Assembly (NCBI GenBank): GCA_009829735.1 | Contig: CM020618.1 | Coordinates: 3,036,882 to 3,100,881, forward strand | Length of the DNA: 64,000 nucleotides | Source: Pyropia yezoensis | Lineage: Eukaryota; Rhodophyta; Bangiophyceae; Bangiales; Bangiaceae | Direction of reading: 5' to 3' | Shown: positions 39,911 to 52,076 of the stretch, in pieces | Position numbering within the stretch: position 1 is the first letter of the stretch | How the letters are laid out: every line of letters starts with the position of its first letter | Notes under the pieces: model-generated | Databases searched by the model: none | What the model saw: the letters and a program-made list of their open reading frames with translations, nothing else | What the model was told of the DNA's origin: nothing | Made by a program: the position numbers and the translations under genes

Positions 39911-42003
39911 GTACGTCCCCAGCCCACCGTGGAGGGATAGGGGAGATCATGTCCCCCCACCCCCTCTCTCCTCTCTCCCTACCCTGCTCCTTCGCACCTG
40001 GTACCTCTGCGTGGGGGGCGTGTGCGTCTCCCGTCTACATATCTGTGACACCCCCATCTTTCTCCGCTTCCCCTTTCTTGTGCTCACCGGCCATGACGAA
40101 TCACGGCTGTTCCAGTCGTTACCATACGTGACGAATCGCCCCTCGGGGCAGGCTGTGTCTTGTATACTCCTACTCATTCTGAGCCACGTGGGGCACCTCC
40201 ATCCCCCCTTCCATTCCCTTTGTGTAGCCCCCTCGGGGACCGCCCCGTCACGCTACCCGTCCTGGCGCCCGCAACGGCATGCGCGCGGGGGGGGGATGGG
40301 GGTGAAGGGATTGAATGACGTTGGGTGAAGGGCTGCTCCACTCCTTCCCACCCCCCCACCATCCCCCCTTGCCACGTTTGCCCCCTCTCTCGCCAGAGGG
40401 CGAACTTTATCCGCCCCTATATTGTTGGTGCAAGCAGCTCACTGACGGACCCCCCCCCTTCCGCCTCCCCCCTTGGCTTTCCTGTGCACGCGCTCCTGTG
40501 GTTGGCTTCTGGTGCGGCGCGCCGTGTGTCTCGTAGCTACACATCCCGGCGAGCGCGGGCGCTTTTTTTTTCTGTTCTTTCTTGCACAACAGGGAGTAGA
40601 GGAGGAGGATGGAGGGAGAACGTGCCGTCGGGGTAGGGGTGCGTTTGCCGTCACGGTGCCCGAAGACAACCGTTGCCCCCGACGGCAGCCTTCTCCACCC
40701 ACCTCATCCACCCCCCCACCCCACCCAGCAGTCCCACCTTGCCATCGCCACGCCCCCCCCCCCCCCGCTGCCTCCATCCGTTGGAGCGCATGGCGTGCGC
40801 TTCCCCCCCCCCCCCCCGCTTGCCTGTCCCCCCTCCTGCACTGGCGCCATGGCGGAGAGGTCGCCTGGCCGGGGCGCTCCCCCATCCCCTCCCCCTTCCC
40901 CTCCCCTCCCCTCCTCTCCCGGCGCCCCCTCTCTCGGCGGCCGCCCTGCAATGCCTTCGCTCGGCGACGCGTGACCGCGGGAGGGGCTCATCCCGGTTGG
41001 GGTGGGCCCGGCCCCGGCCCCGGCCCCGGCCCCCCCCCCTTCCCCCGCCCCCCCCCCGCGCAGCCGATTCCGGAGTGCACCCCCGCCCCCCCTTCTCCCA
41101 GCAGCTGCTCCCCCCCCCCCCACACCCCCACCATGCGCGCCTCTCCCCACCACGCCCGTCCGTGACAGCGCCGGCAGGTGGGCACGCGGCACAGCCGTGG
41201 GATATGTAGGTGAGGGCACAGCGCTAGCCCGCCGCCCCCCCAATAACGGCACCCCTTCTACTCACTGGCGGCGGCCTGGGTGCCTGCGTCGTCCTTGTCG
41301 CCCGATGAGCGGGGCACGCCGACCGCCCACCACTCGGCCTGCCCCCACCACACACCCCCCCGCCCCCCCCTCCCCCTTCCCAAGCCCTATCACTTCTCTT
41401 GGACAGCCGCATGGGGGCTTGTCGCTGACGAGACAGCAGCGCCCCCTCTCCCCTTCCCCCACCGTGGTGCCGTCGGCCGCCGGGCAGGAGCACCCCGCCA
41501 TCGCCCACCTATACCGAAACCGCGCGCCGCCGCCGCCGCCGCCAGTCACCGGGGGGGGGGGAAGGGGGTTGGGGATTGGGAGGATGGGGGCGCGCGTTGC
41601 GCTCTCGCCACCGCCCCGGCCGTGACGTTGCGTCGCCCCGCCCGCTCTCCGCGCGGGGCGGCGTCTATCGCCGCCGCCCCCGCCGCCGGCCATGCGAGGC
41701 ACGACGCCCCGTGACGGCGACCGCCGTCTCACACGCCGTCACCGCCGTCACCGCCGTCACCCGCATCCCGCCGACGGCGTGTTTCCCCCCCTGCCGCCCC
41801 GCCCCGTCTCTCTTCCACCCCGCCTGACCAGGGGCGCATCGCTGTTGACTCGCCGCCCACCCTACCCGTCGACACCCGCCAAGCCAGTCGACCGTCCCGC
41901 AGTGGGAGTACAGCAGACCGTCACGGAGCGGCGGCATCGTCCTCCCCCCCTCCTGCCTGCGTTTGCCACCAAGGGCGGCGCCCGCGGCACTGTCGCCACC
42001 CTC
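39911..42003. other. Low-complexity C-rich region, no confident gene
   Basis: Long pyrimidine-rich stretches and C-only runs (near 40745-40768, 40806-40818 and 41027-41055) and (CCGGCC)-type repeats (41010-41030). Open frames here are Pro/Ser- or Gly-rich shadows. The section just left of 42004 is probably the promoter and 5' UTR of the next gene. Confidence 0.4.
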
Positions 42004-42118
42004 ATGGACCCACGACCACCGGCGGGACGGCGCCGCCAGTGCCAACGGCGGCCATCGTTGCGCCCCCCCGCCCCCCCCCCCCCGTTGCGGGCGTTTGCCG
42101 CCGTAACCGTTTTTACCG

Positions 42119-42162
<44 letters not shown>

Positions 42163-43885
42163 ATTGCGGGGGCGACGGCAGCGGCGGCGGCGACGGCGCC
42201 CCCCCCCCCCGCGCCCCCGCCGGTCGCGACGCTCGCCACCCGCCTCTACCCCATCCCCGGCGTTGCCACCGCGGCGGCGGTGGGGGTGGCGGTGGACGCC
42301 GCCGGCACCCGTTACATCCTCGTCGCCACCACGGGAGACAGAGGGGGCGGGGGAGGGGACGCCGACGGCGGCGCGCCCACGCCCGCCGCCGCCGCCGCTT
42401 CCGCCGCCTACGCACCCACCACCGACGCGGGGGCGACAGTCGTGGCGGTCGACGCGCGGGGCGGGGTGCGGTGGCGGTCGCGCGTCGGCGGCGGCGGCGG
42501 CAGCGGCGGCCCGCAGCGGCCCGCGGCGATTGCCGTGGGCGGCGGGCGGGTATTTGTGGCGGGCTCGGTGCGTGGGGCGCTGCGGTGGGGGGCGGCGGCA
42601 GCGGCGGCGGCGGGTGGTGGTACCCGGGCGGGCGGCGGCGCGGGCCTCGCCGACGCGTACGTGGTGGCCCTCCACGCGGCCAATGGGTCGGTGGGGTGGG
42701 CGTGGCAGGGGGGAACTGCCGCGAATGACGCCTTTCGGGGGCTCGCCGTGACGCCCGCCGCCGCCGGTGGTGGTGGGGGGGGGGGGGGGGGGGGGGGGGG
42801 AGGGAGGTGTGGGCGGTGGGCTTTTCCGCCGGCCGCCTGTGGGCGCCGCCCGGTGGGGGCGGCGGCGGCGGTGGCGGATCGGTGGTGGTGGCGGGCCGCT
42901 TTGACGCTGCCACCGGCGCGCTGGTGCAGGGCCTGTGGCTGCCTGGCAGTGGTGGTGGGGGCGGTGGGGGCGGTGGGGGTGGCGGCGGTGGGGACGAGGC
43001 GGGGGTGGCGGTGGCGGTTGCCCCTGCCAGCGGCGGCCGCGGCGGCGGGGACGTGTACATTGCCGCCCAGGCGCGGGCGGCACTGCCCGCCGCGGCGGCC
43101 GCGTCCTCGTCGGCCGTCACGTACGAGGCGCCGCTGCTGGTGCGGCTGGCGGCGGTGGCGGCAGCGGCGGCAGCGGGGGCGGGAGCGGGGGCCCCCCGCG
43201 GCGCGTACGCCGAAGTCGCCCGCGCCACGGACGTGCGGGCGGTGCGGCACATTGTGCGGGGGGTGGCGGTCTCCCCCGACGGCGCCACCGTTGCGGTCGT
43301 CGGGTCGGTGTGGGCGTCGGTGTACCGGGCCACGGACGTGGCCGTGACGGGGTGGTCCCCAACGACGGGGGGGCGGGGGCGGCCGGCGGGCCTCGGCCGC
43401 GCCACCCGCCTGGCGGCCGACTGGAGCGGCGGGGGGGGGGAGGGGGGGGTGGGCGCCGCCATCTCGGCGGGGGGGGTGGTGCTCGTCGGCGGCTACGCCC
43501 CGCCGCCGTCGGTTGGCGTGTGCGCCGCGGGGGGGGGGGGGGGGGCGGGGGGGGACGACGCTGCCGTGCCCGCCGCGTGGGCGGTGCGGCCAACGGCGAT
43601 GGGGGGGGGGGGCGGCGGCGGCGGCGCGCCGCCGCTGGCCGCCGCCCCGCCCGCCGCCGCCACGTGCGCCGCCGCCGACGCTGCCGCCGGCGCGCCGTCG
43701 TCGCTGTCCCCGCTCTTGTCGACGCGGTCGGCGGTGGCGGCGGGACCGCCCGCCGCCGTGGCCGTCACCCCCACCGGCGGCCTGGTCTTTGTGGGCGCCC
43801 CCGCGGGGGGGGCGCGGCGGCCCCCCCCCCCCGCCACCATTGCCATGACGGTGGGGGCGGTGCGGGTGGGCGGGTGGGCGGCGGC

Positions 43886-43918
<33 letters not shown>

Positions 43919-44441
43919 TGACCAGGGGGGCGGCGCGGGGGGGGGGGGCGGCCGCGGGCCCGCGCGGGCGCCCGTCGGCAACCGGCCGCCCGCCGCCGCT
44001 GCCGCCGTGGCCGTTGCGCCTGCGGCGGCAGCTGCTGCCGCCGCCAATGGCGGCGGCGACGGCGGCGGCGGCGGGGGGGGGGGGGGGGGTGGGGGTGGAC
44101 AAGGCGGCACGCGCCCGCCGGGCGGGGCGGGCGGGACGGCCGCGGGGGCGTCCACCACCTCCTCCTCCTCCTCCCCCCCAGCCGACGGTGGCGGCGGCGG
44201 CGGCAGTGGGGGCGGCAGCGGCATCCCCGTGGGGGTGCTCGCCGCCGCCGCCGCGGGGATGGTGGGGGTGGTGGGGGTGGTTGTCGCCGCCGCCGCGGGG
44301 GGGGCGGCGGCGGTGGGCGCCCGCGCCCGCGCGGCGGCGGCCGCCGCCGCGGGTGGCCCCCACCGGGGAGAGTGGGGCGGGGATCCCGGCCGGGAGCGCC
44401 GGCGGCTGGCGGGCACCCCGCGCGCCGCCGCTACTGGGTGA
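42004..44441 (+). CDS. Beta-propeller-like secreted or membrane protein, frame broken at a poly-G run
   Basis: Two plus-strand frames, 42004 to about 42800 and about 42801-44441, look like halves of one protein joined at a 26-base G run (42775-42800). The first half starts with MDPRPPAGRRRQ, then a hydrophobic signal or anchor ([20 protein letters not shown]). It has repeats of the beta-propeller kind: 'AVGVAVDAAGTRYILVATTG', 'TVVAVDARGGVRWRSRVGGG', and 'DAYVVALHAANGSVGWAWQG..ANDAF', resembling SBBP/PQQ-type blades. The second half continues (SVVVAGRFDAATGALVQGLW, IVRGVAVSPDGATVAVVGSV) and ends with a probable membrane span, GIPVGVLAAAAAGMVGVVGV, then a short basic tail. The frame break is probably a homopolymer-length error or allele. 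Function unknown; an extracytoplasmic role is inferred. A start at 41692 is possible. Confidence 0.6.
42775..42800 (+). repeat. Poly-G run (26 G) at the frame break
   Basis: Twenty-six consecutive G exactly where the beta-propeller-like coding signal changes frame. Confidence 0.9.
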
Positions 44442-44838
44442 GCGCACCCGCATGCATCATGCCTACGGGGCCGATCAGCGAGCAGCTACTAGCATGCTCC
44501 AGGCAGCGTGCGCTCATGATGAGCGCAGGAGGCCTCGAGCAGGGCCGCCCCGTTTGCGTGTCGTGGATTTTCCCTTGAAAAAAGCGGCCTCGGCGGGAGG
44601 TCACCTTGTCACCACCGCCAACGGAGATCCGGCGCCTTGGCCGTGGGTGCGACCGTCGATACCCCACTCCCCCCCCTGCAGGCAACTGCCGCCGCTGTTC
44701 AATTGCCCTTGCCCCCCCCTCCCCCAATGGCCCACCCCCCCTACCTCCCCCGCCCTTTCCTCTAGCGCATACCTGCCGCTGCTGCGACTAGCGTTTCCTC
44801 CCCCCTTCCCCGGCTCCCCCCTCCCCCCCCCCCCCTTC
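44442..44838. other. Short intergenic region
   Basis: About 400 bp between two plus-strand genes, mixed near 44450-44600 then pyrimidine-rich up to the next start codon. It probably holds the promoter of the DUF1995 gene. Confidence 0.45.
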
Positions 44839-46043
44839 ATGGCGTTTCTTTCCCCCACCGCCCCGCCCATTGGCGACAGCGCGTGGGTGCCCCCCGCGTG
44901 CCGGCCGGCGGCCGGCGGCGCGGCCGCGGCCGCCGTCACCGCCGGCCGCCGCCGTCTCTGTCCGTCGGTGGCGGGGGGCTTTGGGCGGCGGGGGGGGGGT
45001 GGTGCCCCCCCCCCCCCCCCCCCCCCTTCCACCCCCCCCCCGGGGGCGCGGCGCTCCCCGCCCCCCACCCGCATGGCCGCCGCGTTGCCGCCGCGCAACA
45101 TTGGGGGCACGACCAAGGCGCTCAAGGCGGCGTTACAGGCGGCCCTGCAGGCGCGCCTGTCCCGGGTGGTGGTGGAGCTCCCCGCCGGCGCGCGGTACGG
45201 GGTGGAAAAGGCGGCGGCCGACGGGAGTGACGACCCGTCGGCCCGCGGCGGTGGCGCCGCCGCGCCGACCGCCGCTACGGCCGCCGTGTCGGACCGGGAG
45301 CTGGCGCGGCTGGTGGTGGCCATGTTTGCGGGCAACGGCCTGGGCATCGTCGCCCTCTTTCGGGACGGCCCCGCCGCGGCGGCGGCGGCCAAGGCCTGGG
45401 GGGGGGGCGCCGCGTCTGACTGCCGGATCACCTCGTGGGACGCTGTCGGCGGGCGGGGTGGGGGCGGCGACGGCGGGGGCGGCGGCGGCGGCGGCGACGG
45501 CGTTGCCAAGAAGAAGAAAAAGGCCAAGGCCGGTGGCGGCGGCGGCGGCCGCAAGGGCGGCGGCTTTGGCGCCCCCCCCCCCCCCCCCCCACGGCGGCCG
45601 ACCAACCCCCCCCCACCCTGTACGGCGCCGGCACAGACGTGGTGCTGGTCGTCGCGCCGGGCGCCGCGCAGCTGGCACGGCTCGCCCGCCTCGCCGACGA
45701 CGCGGGCCCCGGCACGGTGCTGGTCATCCTCAATGGGCGGCTGGACATCGTGCCGCACCCGTCGCCCGCCCTGCGGGACCATTTTACGGGCGCCACCTCC
45801 CCGTGGACGCGGGTGCTCCTCTTCCGGCCGGGTCCCCACCCGGGGTGGGCGGGGGGGGTCCTCTACCGCCAGTTCCCCGACCCGTACGTGCTGTGCCGTA
45901 AGGCCCGCCTGGGGCCCCCCGTCCGCCTTGCAGAGTTCCCCGACCAGCCGCCGTCCCTGGACGAGATGGACGCGGCGCTGCGGGCAGCGTCGGATGCGGA
46001 GGGTGGGCCGGGGGGGGGGGGGGGGGGGGGGGGGCGCGGGGGG

Positions 46044-46109
<66 letters not shown>

Positions 46110-46496
46110 GGCGCCACGGGATCGGGCAGGTGGGGGTTGGGGTGGGCTCCTCCATGGCATCCAAAAGTCTATGGCGACCTGCCTTTCCAGTGGGCGGGGG
46201 GGGAAGGCGGGGACGAGCAGCGGGCGGTGCGGCGGCGGCGAAAGGCAGCACCGTCTGTGCGTACCTGTACACAACGTGAGCGCGTGCTAGGCAAGCGGGA
46301 GTGGAGCCACGCTGATGCGGGCCGGCCGGAGGGAGCTGTGTCCCAAGGGCGGCGGACGGAAGGGCAACCGTCAGGGCGGCGCTCGCCCTGCAGGGCGAGC
46401 GCCGTATCGGCATGGCCACCCTTGAGGGGTAGCACCTGCCGGTGGACCGGCAGCGGGCGGTGGCGCTGGTCAAGAAGGCGGCGAGGAGGCAGCTGA
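44839..46496 (+). CDS. DUF1995 family plastid protein, frame broken at a poly-C run; 3' end uncertain
   Basis: ATG 44839 (MAFLSPTAPPIGDSAWVPPA) begins a probable transit peptide rich in Ala, Arg and Pro. The domain starts near GTTKALKAALQAALQARLSR, continues with VVVELPAGARYG and ELARLVVAMFAGNGLGIVALFRDG, then a Gly/Lys-rich insertion. At a 19-base C run (45572-45590) the frame shifts by one. The other frame carries the second half: YGAGTDVVLVVAPGAAQLA, GTVLVILNGRLDIV, RVLLFRPGP, LYRQFPDPYVLCRKA and PPSLDEMDAALRAA. This order fits DUF1995 (the LPA3-like plastid family, linked to photosystem II accumulation in plants). After MDAALRAASDAEG the frame enters runs of 25 and 64 G, so the true C terminus is undecided; 46496 is just where this frame stops. 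It is probably an intact gene with a miscalled homopolymer. Confidence 0.65.
45572..45590 (+). repeat. Poly-C run (19 C) at the DUF1995 frame break
   Basis: Nineteen consecutive C between the two in-frame halves of the DUF1995 domain. Confidence 0.9.
46010..46108 (+). repeat. Near-pure poly-G tract (25 G, short break, then 64 G)
   Basis: G run 46010-46034, a few interspersed C, then 64 consecutive G at 46045-46108. It is the longest homopolymer in the window and sits near the 3' end of the DUF1995 gene. Such DNA can form G-quadruplexes, and its length is hard to sequence correctly. Confidence 0.95.
46377..46404. repeat. Perfect 28-bp palindrome
   Basis: The left half CGGCGCTCGCCCTG and its exact reverse complement meet at a central CTGCAG, with no mismatch over 28 bp. 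It lies just past the DUF1995 coding signal, so it may be a 3'-end structure. Confidence 0.9.
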
Positions 46497-49400
46497 GGGG
46501 ACCAGCTGGTCGGGCGGGCTGTCCCTTGCTTGTTGCAGACCCCGCTGCGTTGCAGGTGGTGGGCAGGCTGGGGTGACCCCCGGAGGGGGAACTGGTGTGG
46601 CCGCCCCCCACACGGTGAGGCGGTCGCCCCCACAGGGTGCGCTCCCGGCGTGGGCGCACCCCATCTGTGGCGGCGTGCGCCCGCCAGTGTTCTTCCCCCT
46701 GGGGCGGCCACACGCCCGTTTACCTACCCGTCGGGCGAGCCGCCGGGGTGCCCCCACGGGGGTCTCCCGTTTCCCTCTTCCGTCTCCCGCTGCGGGCGGT
46801 TTCTGTCGAGTCTCCTTCGTCAGCAGAGCACGCCGCTTTTCCCCCTCGTTTCCTTCTTTTTTTTTCTTTCTCAGCCGGCAGCCGCTGTCCCTTTGTCCCC
46901 TGCGCCGCCCGTCGGCGCCACCCCACGGCCGCCCCTTTTTCTCCTATCCCCACGGCCTCTAGTGGCACCTCTCTCAACCCTGTGAGGGTACACTGTCATA
47001 CATACCCACCAGCCAAACCGCACTACGGGGGCAGGCCGTACCCCTACCGCACGTTGCCTGGGCAGGCCCACCCCTTCCCACCCCCTTTCCCCGTTGCGCG
47101 GGTTCCCAGCAGCGAGGACGGCGAGAGAAGAGAAGAAAAAGAAAACAGTGACGAAAAAGAGACAAGAGGAGCAGACAAGCCCTCTAAAGGGGGGTGGGGC
47201 GTGGCGGACCGCAACCCCATCTTCCCATCCCCCCCTACGGCACTTCCTGAAAATCGCGAAAAGTACAGATAAGATATCCGTGGCGGGAGAATTTGAAAAC
47301 GTCTTGCCACCAGCCTTCAAAGATACCCCACTAAAGGATATGAGGGAGCGGAGAGAAAAAGAGATCTTGAGAAGAGTGTTCTGAAGCCTCCTGGGCCGTT
47401 GTCCGGGATAGGTCATTGATGGACAGACACCACTTTACATACATGTCTAATTACCAGTGTTCAGTACACTGGCTCAGCACCACCGAACCCGCCTCCACGG
47501 GAAGAAGGGGCCGAAGTGATCCACTAGGAAGGGGGGAGAGGGTGGCGAGATGACGGTGGACAGAGTGGTGGAAAACAGGCGGCAGAAAGCAGGCAGAAGA
47601 AGCAGGATGGAGAGGAACAATCATGGCAAGCAGCGAGTAAAGGGAGGAGCGTCAAAAAAGAGTCCCCCATATCGCACCCAGTTCTTGTGCCGTACAGTGG
47701 CCTTGACCACTTCCCTGCCTACCAATCGGCCACTCCCACTAACTTCTTGACCGCTCGCCTGCATACCGATAACCCCCCCCACACTCACGAGCACGAAACA
47801 GGCACCCAGCCTCTTACCATATAATGTCCATTGGGATGCTGGCAGCCCGCCCTGTCGGCGCGTAAAAAAGAGATGGGGTATAGAGGCAAAGGAAACAAGG
47901 ACGCATGGAAAGGACACCGAGAAGAGATGGACAGCAGAAGGGGGCAGGTCGCGACAAGACAGACATCAAAGAAGACCCATCGAGCGGGGAAGGGCACGAT
48001 AGGCAAAGGCGTCCCTCCCGCCCCCTCAAACGCCGGCTCCCACGCCACGTGCACCACCGCCGCCCATCTGACAACAATCAGTGCGGCCACCGCACACACC
48101 CGCGAGCTGGCCATCGCCACCGCCCGCCGAAGTGAAGACGGCGCACCGTGAAGGGCCAACTGGTCAGCATTGGCAGCGGCGGCGAGGGCGATCGCCGCGC
48201 GGCCCACCGCCGACCCCCCCAACTCCCCCCTCCGCCTCGACGACGGTGGGCTTGGGCGTCAGCGGCGGTTAGCGGAGGCTGGAGCGTCGATGACGGTCAA
48301 CGCCCGGGCACGCCGGCGCGGGCGCCCACCGCTCAGACGCTGAGCGGTGGGAGGCCGCCACGGACAGGGCGTGGTGGTTGGCGACTGCGGCGGCGGCTGC
48401 CGTAGCGGCCAGCGACAGGGGGGACGAGTCGATGATGGTAGTAGAGGTGGAGGTGGGCGGGGGCGGACGGGGCTAGCGGGGGAGCGCGCAATACGGTCAA
48501 GTCGATGGCCAACGACGTGACCGCGTCGGAAGGCGGGTCACGCGGCATGGGTACGCGATAACCGCCGTGCAACTCCTCCGTGCCTGGGATAGGTGCCCCG
48601 AAATGTGAGGCGCGCGCGGCAGAATCGGTCGTCGTGCGCAGGAGGAATGGGGAATTGCGGCACTATAAGAAGAGGAAAATATATCCCGTTCGTCCAGAGA
48701 GAGAAAAGACTGGTGGCCGGGAAGTCTCAAACGCTCTGGGTCTCGCGGAGAGGATATCGTGCTTTTCTATAAAATGTCCGGACACGGGGCTGCGGCGTTT
48801 CTCATGTCAGAGGTGGACCACCAAGTCGCAGGGCGTGGGCAGCCAATGGCAGCCCAGGCCTGTCCCCGTGCCTGGACCTGCTTCCGGTACTTTGGTGAGT
48901 GCCGTTGACCCAGGCCAGACCTCACAGGAGATGTCCATATTTGATGCGAGTTGGCTGCTTGCCTGGTGGCCCCTTCTCCGCGATCGATCGAGGCCCGTTC
49001 CCAAGAGACCCAGTGTGAATGGGATCTGCAAGCATTCAAAGTCTACCATGTACATTTCCTGGCACATCGCGATATTTCTTGAGATCGACCGATGAAGGCT
49101 CGACAGCCACACATTGGCAAGCCTCGAGTTGGCAGTTACTTTTTGAAGTCCGTGGAATGCTTTTGGTGGCGGATTGTCCGCCACCGTCGGCGCCTCCACT
49201 TACCGTAGTCGCAGCGATCTGGCCCCGCAACGGCTGCCGGCGATCGGCGGCGGCGGCGGCGGCGGCGGCGGCGGGAGCCTTGGTGACGTCGGCGGTAGCG
49301 ACGGTGGTGGCGATCATGGTGTGCTGTCGTAGTGCTCGCCGTCCGTCTTTTTGGCGGCGGTGGGTGTCCGTGGCGACTGTGGCGGCGGCCCCGTCCTTGG

Positions 49401-51316
49401 CGACTGTAGCGGCGGCCCCGTCCGTGGCGATGGCGGCGGTTGACGGTCGTGACGTCGGTGGGCGTCAGCGCGGCGATGGCTGTCGATGGCGACCTCGACG
49501 GCATCGGCAGGTGTGCTCGTCTGTGGTGGTGGAGGGGGGGGGGGGGGGGGGGGGGCGGTGGAGTGGGGGGGGGGGGCGGTGGAGGGGGGGGCAGGGGGGG
49601 GCTGCGGTGGCTGTGGGTGGTGAGCGACAGTGGGGGGGGGGATGGTTGCTGTGGCTGTGGTGGTGGGCGACGGTGGAGGGGGGGGATGGTTGCCATGATG
49701 TTTGATGGGTTGTCGGCGGGGGAGGGGTCGGCGTGGCTGCGGCGATGCTCGTCTGCGGCCGCGGCAAGGGCGGGTGCGCTCATCCACGGCGGCAAGTAGT
49801 GTCCACGTTTGCGGCGATTTAGGTGGGGGGAGGCGCACGACGGCGTTATTGGTGTGATGATGGGCCGTGGGGGGGGGCTGCTGCGGTTGTGATGGTGGGG
49901 GCGGGAAGGTGGGGGATGGCCTTGTGGGTGACGGGCGGGGGGGACGGTGGTGAGGAAAGCTATACGGAGGGTGGGGGGGACGTTTTCGTACAGCGCTCGT
50001 GGTGGTAGGGGTGGTGGATGCTTGGAGAGGCGGTGGGTGGTAGGGGGGGGATGGGTTGCGGGAAAGTGGAGGGGGGGGGGGGGGGCTTGAGTTGGTGGGG
50101 TGCTTGGGGGGAGGAGGTGCTCGGGGGGCGGGGGGTCGTTGGGGGCGACCCCGCCGCCTCTGTTTTCTTTTCACTAGTTTTCCCATGTTCTCTTTTCCCG
50201 TAGCGTTGAAGTGGTGGGCAAGCGATATGGCTGATCGCCGTGGCTGTTCGGCAGGTGCAGGGGACTGCGGCGTTGGCGGCGGTGGGCTGGGGCGGTCGTG
50301 GACGGGGACGGTTGCGGGGATGTCGTCGCTGTGGCCATCTTTCGCGACGGTCTTCCGCCGCGGTGGTGCTCGTGGCCGCCCCCGGTTGTGACGACAATGG
50401 GATGGGGGTGGCGGCGGCGGCGATTGTGCTCTGGGGGTGCAGGCGAGCGGCGACAGCGATTGTGGCTGGGAGGGGTGGTGACGATCGCTGCTGCGCGGTG
50501 GGGTCACGGGAGGGGAAGGAGCGGCGGTCGTGAAGGTGCCATTGCTGGGGACGCTGATAGTCCTCGTCCGTCGTGGTGGAGGATTGGTTGGGGGGGAGGA
50601 CGCAACGACTGCGTTGGCGTGCTAATAGGGGCGAGAGGAGGGGACAGCTGTTGTCGTCTTGTTAGGAGCGGGGGGGGGTCGGCGATGATTGTGCCGGCTG
50701 TGTTGGGATGACGGTAAGAGGAGCACGACGTGGGGGGGGGGAAGGGGATGGCCGCAGAGAGCTCGTGGTCGTGCTGCTTGGTTGGGTACTGGGGGGTGGC
50801 TTGTGCTGGGAGGAGCTTCGTGCTGGGGGGGGGGCGGGCGTTAGGTAGGGGGGGGGGGGTGCAGGTGGTGGGCGGGGATGTAGGGGTGGTGGGGTCGCCA
50901 CCGCAGGGTCTTTTTCTTAGCCCAACTGTTGTATATCTTCTATTTATTCTTGCGCTGTTGTGATAGGCCCGCTTCGTGGCTGTTCGTGATGGTGGAGAAC
51001 GGCTGTGGAGGCGCCGCGGAGGTTGGCTCGTAGAGGGACGGGGCGACTTCTTCCTGCCGCCGGGCGCCCCCCTCGTGGGTGGTGGCACGGGGCGACGGCG
51101 ACGTTGCCGGCTGCTGTGCCGCCTCGGCGCGCGCGGCCGCCGGCTCCACGGGGCGCCCGCGCTCGGGGCCGCCCGTCCGTGGCAGCGGCGGCCGCTTGCA
51201 CACACAACGGGCGACGGCGGCGGCGGGAGTCGCGGCCGCGGCGGCCGCGTCGGGGGTGACGGGGCCAGCTGCCGTAGCAGGGGTGGGGGGTGCGGCGACC
51301 GCAGCGCTGGACTTGG
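46497..51316. other. Gene-poor, G-rich low-complexity region
   Basis: A 12-bp perfect stem (CCCACCGCTCAG/CTGAGCGGTGGG, 3-base loop) is at 48325-48351. 49.2-51.3 kb is dominated on the plus strand by G, GGT and GGC runs (a (GGC)n tract near 49244-49272, G runs near 49528-49553 and 50070-50084). Open frames here are Pro/His/Arg- or Gly-rich. A minus-strand frame around 47785-48222 has one hydrophobic, more protein-like stretch (MASSRVCAVAALIVVRWAAV) but no family. No gene is called with confidence. Confidence 0.4.
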
Positions 51317-51887
51317 TGTGGTATAAAACTCGATCCTCTCAGACACGTGTCAATATCCCTCGGGGGAAAGGGACAGGTAACACAGAAAGGGGAACTACGA
51401 GAATGGTATGCCTGTTGCCTCACGTGCCTGCTCGCAGAGCAAACAGATACGCACGGTAGTGCACACGGGGAAGCGGAAAGCAAACGCGCAGTTGTCTTTT
51501 TCCTGAGGGCGCGGGCCAAGGGCGCCTCGCTGTCCATCTTAACGTGCATCTGGGGGAGCCTCGGCACGTTGGCCAAGTAGCCCCCCCATAACCCCGAGTG
51601 GCCCCGACCCGAGTCTAACCTCGTCAGGTCGGGGGCCACTATCACTACTAATTCTATTCCCACTCACTAATCTCGCACTCAAATTCTCTCAAATCAAGTC
51701 CCTCACAAGTATGCAAAAACCCATCAGAAATCCCTCTCTCACGTGTGGATAGCGTTGTCCACCGCATCCCAGTGCCGGGCACGGGCCACGGCCGCCAACC
51801 ATCACCACACGGCGGGCGTGTTCTGGCACCTGGTGCCCTCTGGTTGTAGTCCCGGGTCGGCGCCAAGTCGGGGCCAGGGATGCTACA
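51317..51887 (-). mobile_element. LTR of a second retroelement family (copy 1)
   Basis: Nearly identical to 61943-62506 over about 565 bp in the same orientation. It starts TGTGG on the plus strand. Read on the minus strand it would run TGTAGCATCCC...CCACA. On that reading it is directly preceded by a polypurine tract (reverse complement of about 51888-51902, AGGGAGGGAG), as expected for a 3' LTR. That puts the element on the minus strand, with the gene at 52077 as an antisense ORF inside it. Orientation is inferred from the polypurine tract and the parallel with the complete element; repeat identity is directly seen. Confidence 0.65.
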
Positions 51888-52076
51888 TAGCTCCCTCCCT
51901 AGTCCGGCACGTCCTTGGGCCGGACCAGGTGCCACCGTGCACAGCCTCGAGCACGTCCACACCGGTGTCGAGGTCGAGCGTCTTTACCCCGGTCACGATC
52001 ACCTGCTCCGATTCTGTCCCCCCCCCCCCTTTCTCCTTCACCTTGGCCCTCTCGTTTCCCCCGGATTCTGGACGTC

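Noticed and set aside
41665..44453. Minus-strand Pro/His/Arg-rich frames up to 681 codons
   Set aside because: Reverse complement of Gly/Ala-rich coding and G runs; no protein-like composition or domain.
46637..47384. Plus-strand frames after the DUF1995 gene
   Set aside because: Low-complexity Arg/Ser/Pro then Lys/Glu-rich tails, no conserved pattern.
49314..50507. Minus-strand 397-codon Pro-rich frame
   Set aside because: Arises from G, GGT and GGC runs on the plus strand; composition is almost entirely Pro, His, Arg and Ser.
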